Below, piece by piece: positions 1-5,419 of a DNA stretch of 17,796 nt. How positions within the stretch are numbered: the stretch's first letter is position 1; each line of letters opens with the position of its first letter. Source of the stretch: Bacteroidota bacterium. GTDB lineage: Bacteria; Bacteroidota; Bacteroidia; Bacteroidales; Marinifilaceae. The notes under the pieces were generated by a model that saw only the letters and a list, made by a program, of their open reading frames with translations, ran no database searches and was not told the origin of the DNA. A program made the position numbers and the translations under genes. Where the stretch lies: contig JAEXFF010000356.1 of the NCBI GenBank assembly GCA_023400335.1, positions 1 to 17,796 on the forward strand, read 5' to 3'.

Positions 1-754
1 ACGATAAAGTGTCCTCTGCTGCGATTATAAGATTAGCTGTAATTACAAAATCGCCACCGTCCGTCTGCACTCCGGATCCTTCCAACGAACTTAAAGCCGT
101 AAAAGTATAGTTTTTCCCTTCGCCGTCGGTTGTAAATACTTCGGTGACTTCCAGTGTATAATCGGCTTTCAGATCCCCAGACCGGGCTGTTACGACTGCG
201 GTACCGACTAACAGTGCTGTGGCTATCCCTTTGCTATCGACAGACACAACAGAGGCATCGGATGAACTCCATGCAATTTCTCCCGGGAGAATGGCAGCTG
301 CCGGTTCTGTTTCGACCTCCAACGATACTGTCTGTCCTATAATCAGGCGTTTTTGCGGGGACACAATCCGGATTGATTGAGCTGTAACCTTGCTTGCTTT
401 CTGTATAATACGTAAAGAAACAGTTGCAGCGGTCCCGGCGGAAATTGTCGCCGTTATTTCCCTGTCGGCAGTATTCCCGGTTTGTATCAGTTTAATAGTG
501 ATGACGGCATCTCCTGCCGGTCCATTCATAGGTGTAACCTCGACCCAATCGTTTTTCTCAAGCCCCACTGTCCACGCAGAAGTGGAAGAGAAAGCAATAT
601 CCTGACTTGTAGCATCCCCCGGGTTGAAAATAATTTCAGAAACATCTCCGGACAGGATAATCTGGTCCGGTTCGTTTTTGTCGTCACTACACCCGGCAAT
701 AACGGATAACAAAAGCCATACAAATGTTGAAAGTCGAAACAGTGTTGTCCTCAT
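1..754 (-). CDS. BACON/Ig-like (Big_2-type) surface lipoprotein, 5' part only
   Basis: The frame is open from an ATG at 754 to the left edge (251 codons seen), so the C-terminus is missing. Residues 1-22 form a lipoprotein signal peptide: MRTT, a hydrophobic core, and a lipobox V-I-A-G-C with Cys22 followed by S-D-D. Residues about 35-125 resemble a BACON domain: an N-terminal strand, then SSTSAWTV, then a W-V-x-V-x-P-x-x-G motif and a final IIQKAS strand. Residues about 128-205 resemble a bacterial Ig-like (Big_2) domain, with AWSSSDASVVSVDSKGIATA followed by a G-T-A-V-V-T-A strand. After that begins a GDFVITANLII-type strand pattern, perhaps a beta-helix or another beta domain. In Bacteroidetes such proteins are exported lipoproteins, often surface adhesins or glycan-associated; the specific substrate cannot be told. 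It has no partner gene in view. Confidence 0.85.
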   Translation of the reverse strand, partial: MRTTLFRLSTFVWLLLSVIAGCSDDKNEPDQIILSGDVSEIIFNPGDATSQDIAFSSTSAWTVGLEKNDWVEVTPMNGPAGDAVITIKLIQTGNTADREITATISAGTAATVSLRIIQKASKVTAQSIRIVSPQKRLIIGQTVSLEVETEPAAAILPGEIAWSSSDASVVSVDSKGIATALLVGTAVVTARSGDLKADYTLEVTEVFTTDGEGKNYTFTALSSLEGSGVQTDGGDFVITANLIIAAEDTLS

Positions 755-1107
755 AAATTTAAAATTAAAGTGAATAAATCAGAAATCTAACAAGTTTATC
801 AAATAATGATAAATAATGCTATCAATCAATACTTTATTGATTGATTATCGTTTTAAAATGTCATAAATTAAAATTTTAAAAAGGTGATGACACCTATTCC
901 GGTAAAGACTAAATATAAGGTTTATTACAAAAATAGTGAATTCTTTAATAACATTTTACTTATTTAAAAAATATAAATAAGATTCCGAAGAAATACAGAC
1001 CGTTTTCTATCCCGGTGTAATCTAAGATTCGGGCAGTATTCTTTTTAAAGGAAATAAAAATCATTCTAGCGAATAACCACAAGAAAATACGATTATTTTT
1101 TATAACG
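755..1107. other. AT-rich intergenic leader, no gene seen
   Basis: This stretch of about 350 bases lies between the lipoprotein start and the terminator of the left tRNA-Phe copy. It is very AT-rich with stops in all frames, and I see no ORF or RNA gene. It should contain the lipoprotein promoter, but no full TAnnTTTG/-33 pair is visible on the minus strand; the closest is TAGATTTC at 782-789. Besides the inverted repeat at 821-845 there is a short 5-bp inverted repeat (AGGTG/CACCT) at 882-895. Confidence 0.6.
821..845. repeat. Perfect 10-bp inverted repeat with 5-base spacer upstream of the lipoprotein gene
   Basis: The arm ATCAATCAAT (821-830) is followed by ACTTT and then by its exact reverse complement ATTGATTGAT (836-845). 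It lies 67 bases upstream of the lipoprotein start codon, in the promoter region. There is no T-tract on either side, so it is not an obvious terminator. It could be an operator for a dimeric regulator or a leader hairpin. The symmetry is directly visible; the role is inference. Confidence 0.5.
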
Positions 1108-1131
1108 AAAAAGATGACTTAGAAAGTCATC
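1108..1131 (-). terminator. Rho-independent terminator after left tRNA-Phe copy
   Basis: Read on the minus strand, GATGACTT-TCT-AAGTCATC forms a perfect 8-bp stem with a 3-base loop and is followed at once by TTTTT. It starts 13 bases past the 3' end of the left tRNA-Phe copy. If the element between the two tRNAs is an insertion, this was the terminator of the original, uninterrupted tRNA gene. Confidence 0.8.
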
Positions 1132-1143
1132 CTTACCGATTCT

Positions 1144-1212
1144 GTGGTATCACCTGGAATCGAACCAGGGACACAAGGATTTTCAGTCCTTTGCTCTACC
1201 GACTGAGCTATG
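1144..1212. repeat. Left attachment-site repeat (attL/attR type)
   Basis: These 69 bases are identical to 3111-3179 in the same orientation, 1967 bases apart. The match starts one base outside the tRNA 3' end and runs to the fourth-last base of the acceptor 5' strand; after one mismatch at 1213 (g against a at 3180), four more bases (CACC) agree. Direct repeats covering a tRNA gene on both sides of an integrase-bearing segment are typical of tyrosine-recombinase insertion at a tRNA. The crossover position inside the block cannot be told. Confidence 0.75.
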
Positions 1213-1217
1213 GCACC
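1145..1217 (-). tRNA. tRNA-Phe (GAA), left copy, probably an element-end duplicate
   Basis: The 73-base sequence folds as a cloverleaf: D arm GCTC/GAGC, anticodon stem AAGGA/TCCTT with loop CTGAAAA (anticodon GAA), and T arm CCTGG/CCAGG with TTCGATT. CCA is not encoded. The acceptor stem GGTGCCA/TGATACC has one mismatch: C5 faces A68, where the right copy has T5-A68. The other 72 bases equal the right copy. No TAnnTTTG promoter is seen within 60 bases upstream (1218-1280), unlike the right copy. I infer that it is the displaced att copy, possibly silent. Confidence 0.85.
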
Positions 1218-1484
1218 ATCCTGCTTAAATAGCACTGTTATTCAGTGAATTACGCATAGCCCATTTGCCCCTTGTTTCTGTCTTTTCGTTGCGGTTTAAC
1301 TGACGGTTTAACTCTAAATTCAACCAAGAAAATTAGTAATTAGCTGATTGTTTGATGAATATACTATTTCAATATCTTTCTCGCACAGGCCATATTCTAT
1401 GGTCAAAATTTATGGAAAAACGCGCAAGAAAAATTTTCCCTTTCCCTGCCGTCTCCTTTTAAGAATGTTGTGTTGCTTTTGTTG
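1218..1484. other. Left end of the element, no gene seen
   Basis: These 267 bases lie between the left tRNA copy and the end of the broken ORF. They contain the 12-bp repeat pair at 1292-1315 and a small hairpin, CACTG-TTATT-CAGTG (1233-1247), just upstream of the tRNA copy. The short open frames here have no coding character that I can support. Confidence 0.5.
1292..1315. repeat. Tandem 12-bp repeats, left element end (possible integrase arm sites)
   Basis: Two adjacent units share the core CGGTTTAACT: CGGTTTAACTGA (1292-1303) then CGGTTTAACTCT (1304-1315). The same two units occur once more in the window, at 3007-3030 near the other end, in the same orientation but opposite order. Such paired direct repeats inside both ends of an element are what arm-type binding sites of a tyrosine integrase look like; this role is inferred. 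Confidence 0.6.
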
Positions 1485-1940
1485 CTATATAAACTGTTCC
1501 AGATATTTCTCGTTGAATCCCGCCAGCGGGAATTTGAATGCACTCGGCTTGCCCTCTCTTGTCTTATAATCGAATACAATTGTATCGCTGTCGATATGCA
1601 TCTGAAGCATATTCAAGGTTTGAGTAGATTCTGTAAAAGTAACGATATTGGAAAAAGCTATCGCTGGGATTTCGATTGCTGGATTTATCAGAAAAGACAT
1701 GCTAGCAAACCCTCGTCCTCGTTTCTGAAATGTCATGGATACATGTTGTGCTGGGTCTATATCCAAAGCAAACATGTATCAAAATTCTAATGGTGTGGGA
1801 GTATCTTTTTTACGAGCAACGATAAGCGACATTGCACAATCATCGTCATAACTTATGGACTTAGCGACATAGGCTAATTCCATGCCCTCTTTTGTTTTCG
1901 TGCCTACCTTTCATTCAATTCTTGGTGTTTTCCTTTTCAT
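1485..1940 (-). pseudogene. Broken ORF with two in-frame TGA codons, unknown protein
   Basis: Reading from ATG at 1940 to TAG at 1485-1487 gives 151 codons in one frame, interrupted only by TGA at codon 10 (1911-1913) and TGA at codon 54 (1779-1781). The three pieces are MKRKTPRIE, then KVGTKTKEGMELAYVAKS continuing to TPLEF, then YMFALDIDPAQHVS continuing to EKYLEQFI. They look like continuous protein sequence. No TGG codon occurs elsewhere in the frame, so both TGAs could be former Trp codons (IE-W-KVG and LEF-W-YMF). The largest intact piece starts at the ATG at 1775 and would give 96 aa. I do not recognise the family. Nonsense decay in a dead element is the simplest reading; TGA readthrough is possible but unsupported, since the neighbouring ORF uses TGG for Trp and stops at TAA. 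Confidence 0.5.
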
Positions 1941-2025
1941 TTTAGCTGAAATTTATATTGTTATTAAATATTTAATTATGATGTAAATATAACTAAATAT
2001 ATGATAGCAAATGATATAATCGTCC

Positions 2026-2568
2026 TTATTTGATAACGTTTTTAACCTCATTCTCTAGCATTCTTTTTAGTTGACTCAGATCAGCTTTGTATTGTAAGCC
2101 AAGTTTATTAGGGATAAATTTATTGAGTTCCAATAAAGATATTTCATGCTTTATAGCACGATTGATAACTTGTATATATTCATTGTAGGTATCTTGATAG
2201 TATTGAGTGAAAAAAAGGATCAAATGTTCATTGACGGACGGAGTTAATAAAATGCTCTTTTTTTCTATAAAGATGAAGGCATCTTTTATTGGGCTGAAAT
2301 CAAAATTGTAACTTGTTAAACCTTGGTTTACAGCTGTTTCAAGTTGCTTATTAAGCCCATGACGAATGTAGAACTCAGTTTCTATGATCTTACCCCATAT
2401 ATCTTGAATTGTATTTAACATTATATTATAATAATCTCTTTGGGTCGATAGAATAAACCGTTGAGTATCTTCAATAGAGCGAAATTTACTCTCCATGTAT
2501 CTCTGCATGAATAAGATAGCAAACCCTATAAGCACAGAGGAGGTTAAAATATTCGATAAAATTTCCAT
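2026..2568 (-). CDS. Membrane-anchored hypothetical protein, element cargo
   Basis: I chose the ATG at 2568 (180 aa). The frame is open further up to an ATG at 2703, but that stretch would run through the strong hairpin at 2654-2693 and looks non-coding. From MEIL, residues about 4-20 (LSNILTSSVLIGFAILF) form one transmembrane segment. A charged, probably helical region follows (QRYMESKFRSIEDTQ, then a long segment rich in Q, N, I and Y up to VKNVIK). No cysteines or catalytic signature are visible in the soluble part. The shape, one N-terminal anchor with a cytoplasmic helical domain, also occurs in accessory and phage-defence proteins, but I recognise no family and claim no function. It is the only intact protein gene in the element, and it lies downstream of the integrase relic on the same strand. 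Confidence 0.6.
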   Translation of the reverse strand: MEILSNILTSSVLIGFAILFMQRYMESKFRSIEDTQRFILSTQRDYYNIMLNTIQDIWGKIIETEFYIRHGLNKQLETAVNQGLTSYNFDFSPIKDAFIFIEKKSILLTPSVNEHLILFFTQYYQDTYNEYIQVINRAIKHEISLLELNKFIPNKLGLQYKADLSQLKRMLENEVKNVIK

Positions 2569-2653
2569 GAAAAATATTTTTTCTAAAAATAGGAAGAATT
2601 TGTCGATTTCGCTAATATGTAGATATAAAATTATTAAATACAAAAAAGGACAA

Positions 2654-2693
2654 ACTTGGACAGAGCGGTATAATATAGACCGCCTGTCCAAGT
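2654..2693 (-). terminator. Strong hairpin after truncated integrase
   Basis: ACTTGGACAG (2654-2663), a bulged A, and GCGGT pair with ACCGC and CTGTCCAAGT (2679-2693). This gives 15 bp around a 9-base loop. On the minus strand the stem is followed by TTGTCCTTTTTT, so it can serve as a terminator for the integrase fragment. A smaller hairpin, CCCAA/TTGGG, lies beside it at 2699-2715, directly at the integrase stop codon. It could also mark a deletion or insertion scar. Confidence 0.55.
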
Positions 2694-2715
2694 CTATCCC
2701 CAATATAAATTTGGG

Positions 2716-2997
2716 CTATTTTACTTTCCTGTAAGTTTCTTTCTTCTCTGCTTTCAGTTCGATGATGCGCTCGGCAAACTCGCTACTCTTGTCTGCAATA
2801 ATCTTTTCGATGTATGCCTTGTTGGGACAATTCTTTTTCGGTTGGTTCTTCGTAAAATCCCAGAATTGAGGTAAAACCGATACGCCGAGACTAACGTATT
2901 TCTTCTTTCCATCCTTGCAGACGCGAATCATCAACGGATGTGCTCCGTTGGCAAGAGTTTTTGATTTGTAACAGAGAATGTTAACACCTGTATCCAT
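2716..2997 (-). pseudogene. Tyrosine recombinase (integrase), N-terminal fragment
   Basis: The start was set at the ATG at 2997 (MDTGVNILCYKSKTLANG), because an upstream ATG at 3039 would place the 12-bp direct repeats inside the coding region. The 93 residues match the N-terminal arm-binding region of Bacteroidetes tyrosine integrases: ILCYKSKTLANGxHPLMIRV, then KDGKKKYVSLGVSV and FWDFTKNQPKKNCPNK, followed by the beginning of the SAM-like helical region (FAERIIELKAEKKE). Full-length relatives have about 400 residues; the core-binding and catalytic domains (R-H-R-Y) are absent, and the frame ends in TYRKVK and TAG next to a hairpin. It is a truncated relic of the enzyme that presumably inserted the element at tRNA-Phe, and cannot recombine by itself. 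Confidence 0.85.
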
Positions 2998-3006
2998 AAC
3001 GGTTTT

Positions 3007-3030
3007 CGGTTTAACTCTCGGTTTAACTGA
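3007..3030. repeat. Tandem 12-bp repeats, right element end (possible integrase arm sites)
   Basis: CGGTTTAACTCT (3007-3018) is followed by CGGTTTAACTGA (3019-3030). These are the same two 12-bp units as at 1292-1315, in the same orientation but reversed order. They lie just upstream of the integrase start, where recombinase or autoregulatory sites are common. The repetition is directly visible; its function as arm sites is inferred. Confidence 0.6.
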
Positions 3031-3065
3031 AAGCCTCAAACCATCGTAAAACCGCTACGAAAAAG

Positions 3066-3101
3066 ACAAAAAGAAAACCACCTACATTGCTGTAAGTGGT
3101 T
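3066..3101 (-). terminator. Terminator after right tRNA-Phe copy
   Basis: On the minus strand AACCAC-T-TACA pairs with TGTA-G-GTGGTT around a 4-base loop, giving a 10-bp stem with one mismatch. TTTTCTTTTTGTCTTTTT follows. It lies 10 bases past the tRNA 3' end, inside the element, so the element seems to supply a replacement terminator for the tRNA it entered. Confidence 0.7.
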
Positions 3102-3110
3102 GATTTTGAA

Positions 3111-3179
3111 GTGGTATCACCTGGAATCGAACCAGGGACACAAGGATTTTCAGTCCTTTGCTCTACCGACTGAGCTATG
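3111..3179. repeat. Right attachment-site repeat (attL/attR type)
   Basis: This is the second copy of the 69-base direct repeat described at 1144-1212. It overlaps the intact tRNA-Phe gene and lies on the integrase side of the element. Confidence 0.75.
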
Positions 3180-3184
3180 ACACC
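3112..3184 (-). tRNA. tRNA-Phe (GAA), right copy, functional-looking
   Basis: This 73-base cloverleaf has a fully paired acceptor stem (GGTGTCA/TGATACC, with one G-T wobble), an intact D arm, an anticodon stem AAGGA/TCCTT with loop CTGAAAA (anticodon GAA) and a T arm CCTGG/CCAGG. CCA is not encoded. A consensus-type promoter lies upstream (3197-3228) and a terminator downstream (3066-3101). This is very likely the expressed copy. Confidence 0.95.
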
Positions 3185-3196
3185 TCTAATTGCTTG

Positions 3197-3228
3197 CAAA
3201 TATAGGGCATTTTACTGAAAGAGCCAAA
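3197..3228 (-). promoter_or_regulatory. Bacteroidetes-type promoter of tRNA-Phe
   Basis: On the minus strand TTTG (3225-3228) is followed after 20 bases by TATATTTG (3197-3204). These fit the -33 TTTG and -7 TAnnTTTG elements of the primary sigma factor of Bacteroidetes. The -7 box ends 12 bases before the mature tRNA 5' end. It is squeezed between the lnb stop codon and the tRNA. Confidence 0.8.
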
Positions 3229-3234
3229 AGGATA

Positions 3235-4386
3235 TTACACTTTTCTTTTCCTCAATAAAATGCTCAGATAAATCAACAGGCATAGGAGGGGAAAAGTGGA
3301 CAAGGGTACAGCGGGTTGCAGAAAGAACCAGCAGGGAAGTCCTACTAGCAGAATAAGCAGATACAGACCGAGATAATTACGGATCAGCCGGGGTAACTTT
3401 TTCTTTAAAAAGAAAAAAGCAGCAATAAAATTGAGGGGATTCGCCCAGATTAAGTTATAGTTAGGGGCTGTCATCGGATGTAGGGTAAAATACCCTAAAA
3501 ATATCAGAAGCATACCAATTAATCCCGAAGTTAAAAACAAGGGGAATGTAAATGCAGTCAATACTTTTCCGGAAGTGTATCTTTGTAAAATTAATATTAT
3601 CAATATACTGCCTATACAAAATACAAAAAAGGGAGAAAAGTACCAGGGATTATGAAGAGCAGTTTCCGGAGCTTCGAAAACCGCAATTGCCGGTTGGGCT
3701 AAAAGTTCTCCCTGATCTGTAGCCGAAGCTAACCCTTGCATGAGGTAATCCGGCAGAAACATGGTTTCATAGGGGGTAGCTATGCGGGAGCCGGTTTGTC
3801 CTAATATTGTATGAATTCCCCATTTGACCCAGGGCATACGGCAGAGGTATTCGTCTAACAGATTCCAGAAACTTTTATCTGTTTCCGGAATATGCCATTC
3901 TATAGACTGTTGTGTACTTTTGTTAATGATGTCTCTTACCCGGGTGGAACAATTGTCGAATAGAAAATTGTAAAGATAAGTGCGGTTTTCCGGTTGCCGG
4001 TTTTCCAATAAATTATCGAAAAGCCGTTGTTTGGTTAAAGAATCGAGTTGCAGGGTTTGTGACCATACGCTTCGTTCGTCTAAAATATAAGAAGAAATAA
4101 AACTTTCGTACGAAGTGACACTCAATTGATAAAGAAGGAGTCCTTTAGCATATTTCAGATAAAAATGAGGTGTACGAAAATCGAAAGTACCGTAATTAAA
4201 AACAACGTCTATTTTTTGTATCGGATCGGCAACCCGGATGGCAGTATGTCCGAAAAGGGAATAAAGTTCTGTTCCCGGAGCACAGGTTAAAATGCTGATT
4301 TCAGCCTGAGGAGAGAGGGGCATTGCTGAACTCTGGGAAGTTGCCCATAAGAACAGACACACGATGAAACAGCGGAGAATATTCAT
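3235..4386 (-). CDS. lnb: DUF4105 / Lnb-like lipoprotein N-acyltransferase family membrane protein
   Basis: The protein has 383 residues. Residues 1-21 are a signal peptide ending in SSA. Residues about 25-240 match the DUF4105 (Lnb N-terminal periplasmic) domain: ISILTCAPGTELYSLFGHTAIRV-type start with His47 in FGH, then FNYGTFDF, and the NCSTR motif with Cys146. His47 and Cys146 are the likely catalytic pair of this papain-like domain. Residues about 250-378 hold five predicted membrane segments, with the conserved loop HPMTAPNYNLIWANPLNF. In Bacteroides the Lnb family was shown to N-acylate lipoproteins in place of Lnt; DUF4105 has several paralogues, so orthology is inferred. It acts at the inner membrane facing the periplasm. 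It follows truA with a 13-base gap, probably in one transcript. Confidence 0.75.
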   Translation of the reverse strand: MNILRCFIVCLFLWATSQSSAMPLSPQAEISILTCAPGTELYSLFGHTAIRVADPIQKIDVVFNYGTFDFRTPHFYLKYAKGLLLYQLSVTSYESFISSYILDERSVWSQTLQLDSLTKQRLFDNLLENRQPENRTYLYNFLFDNCSTRVRDIINKSTQQSIEWHIPETDKSFWNLLDEYLCRMPWVKWGIHTILGQTGSRIATPYETMFLPDYLMQGLASATDQGELLAQPAIAVFEAPETALHNPWYFSPFFVFCIGSILIILILQRYTSGKVLTAFTFPLFLTSGLIGMLLIFLGYFTLHPMTAPNYNLIWANPLNFIAAFFFLKKKLPRLIRNYLGLYLLILLVGLPCWFFLQPAVPLSTFPLLCLLIYLSILLRKRKV

Positions 4387-4399
4387 GTACTATGTGTTT

Positions 4400-5155
4400 T
4401 CAGTAATCAATTTTAATTTCGTCGGAATATTTTATATCCCATAAAAAAAGAGCTTTTCCCGGTACAGAGTTCCCGGCTTTACAGCGGTCCCTGGATTCGA
4501 TGATTTTTCTAAATTGGGAAAGGGACATTTTTTCTTGTCCTACTTCCAGCAGGGTCCCTACGATGGCTCGTACCATATTCCGTAAAAAACGATCTGCTTG
4601 TATGGTAAATACCAATTGTTTTCCGGTATCTGTCCATTCTGCTTTCATTATCTTACAATTATTTGTTTTTGTGTCCGTATGTAATTTTGAAAAACTTGTA
4701 AAATCGGAATATTCAAACAGCATACGGCAAGCCTCATTCATTTTTTGCAGATCGGGCAGCGGATGAATCCGGAAAGCATAATCTTCGGTAAACGGATTTT
4801 TGAATTTGTTTATAAAATATTTATAAGTCCGGGATAAAGCTGAAAAGCGGGCATGAGCTTCCGGTTGGACCGGATAAATGGTATGTATTGCTATATTTTT
4901 ATTTGTCAGACGATTTAATTTATAGACCGTTTTGTTGACATCCTCCAGGACAAAGGGGATGTCAAAATGGGCGACAAAAAATGCAGCGTGCACACCAGTA
5001 TCCGTACGACCTGCTCCGGTGAGGCTGATTTCCTGGCGTAAAAGGGTAGAAAACGCCTGGTTCAGTTCCTGCTGAACAGAAGGAGCATTGGGTTGTATTT
5101 GCCAACCGTTATAAGAGCTGCCGTTATAGGCTAATTCCGTAAAATACCTGGGCAT
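4400..5155 (-). CDS. truA: tRNA pseudouridine synthase A
   Basis: The 251-residue protein matches the usual TruA length. It makes pseudouridine at positions 38-40 of the anticodon arm of tRNAs. The catalytic motif GAGRTDTGVHA has its nucleophile at Asp52. N-terminal RYFTELAYNGSSYNGWQIQP and the later RTYKYFI and FLRNMVRAIVGTLLEVG motifs are family hallmarks. The ATG at 5155 is supported by this typical N-terminus. A -7-like TATCTTTG lies 20 bases upstream. It is the first gene of a probable truA-lnb unit and diverges from yggS. Confidence 0.96.
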   Translation of the reverse strand: MPRYFTELAYNGSSYNGWQIQPNAPSVQQELNQAFSTLLRQEISLTGAGRTDTGVHAAFFVAHFDIPFVLEDVNKTVYKLNRLTNKNIAIHTIYPVQPEAHARFSALSRTYKYFINKFKNPFTEDYAFRIHPLPDLQKMNEACRMLFEYSDFTSFSKLHTDTKTNNCKIMKAEWTDTGKQLVFTIQADRFLRNMVRAIVGTLLEVGQEKMSLSQFRKIIESRDRCKAGNSVPGKALFLWDIKYSDEIKIDY

Positions 5156-5174
5156 ATTAAAATAAATTACGTGT

Positions 5175-5182
5175 CAAAGATA
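5175..5182 (-). promoter_or_regulatory. Candidate -7 element for truA
   Basis: TATCTTTG on the minus strand fits the TAnnTTTG consensus and lies 20 bases before the truA ATG. No clear -33 TTTG is seen at the expected spacing, so only the -7 element is claimed. Confidence 0.45.
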
Positions 5183-5370
5183 GTAAGAAAAAATAATAAT
5201 CAGCGTGAGGGAAAATCCGTATTTTCAGCTGATGGAGGTTTCGGGTCGTCTTCTGTGGTATTGGAAGCGGCATTTTTAATGCTAAAAGATGTAAACCGGG
5301 GAAAAGAGAGTATATTTCTCCAATAGAAAATTAACTTTGAAATTCTTTTAGAAAAAATGCGTATATTTAA

Positions 5371-5378
5371 TATATTTG
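5371..5378 (+). promoter_or_regulatory. Candidate -7 element for the yggS operon
   Basis: TATATTTG fits TAnnTTTG and lies 41 bases before the yggS start. A second near-match, TATATTTA, lies at 5362-5369, about 22 bases after a TTTG at 5336-5339, so the exact promoter is uncertain. It would drive the five-gene plus-strand operon. Confidence 0.5.
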
Positions 5379-5419
5379 TATGCAGGAATGTAAAGTTTGC
5401 AGAGTAAGAACCGATAAAA

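Larger units (their letters stand above)
1144..3179. mobile_element. Decayed mini integrative element in tRNA-Phe
   Basis: The segment is bounded by direct repeats of the tRNA-Phe gene (1144-1212 and 3111-3179). One unit (repeat plus interior) is 1967 bases. From left to right it holds a pair of 12-bp direct repeats (1292-1315), a broken ORF (1485-1940), an intact-looking membrane-anchored protein gene (2026-2568), a strong hairpin (2654-2693), a tyrosine-integrase N-terminus (2716-2997), a second 12-bp repeat pair (3007-3030) and a terminator. The integrase sits next to one att site, as in Bacteroidetes genomic islands. Most of the integrase is missing, so the element cannot move by itself. 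It is more AT-rich than the flanking genes. The alternative, an ordinary tandem tRNA duplication with unrelated DNA between, does not explain the integrase and the symmetrical repeat pairs. Confidence 0.75.

Noticed and set aside
2569..2703. Extension of the membrane-anchored protein to an ATG at 2703
   Set aside because: It would run through the 15-bp hairpin at 2654-2693; the ATG at 2568 gives a natural N-terminus with a transmembrane segment.
2998..3039. Integrase start at ATG 3039
   Set aside because: The added residues encode the 12-bp direct repeats (SVKPRVKPK); homologous integrases begin near NILCYKSKTLANG, so ATG 2997 fits better.
5202..5330. Minus-strand open frame ending in NAASNTTEDDPKPPSAENTD before a TGA, upstream of truA
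   Set aside because: It reads somewhat like a protein tail, but no ATG exists upstream in frame and it would run into yggS antisense. It could be a chance frame or an old remnant.
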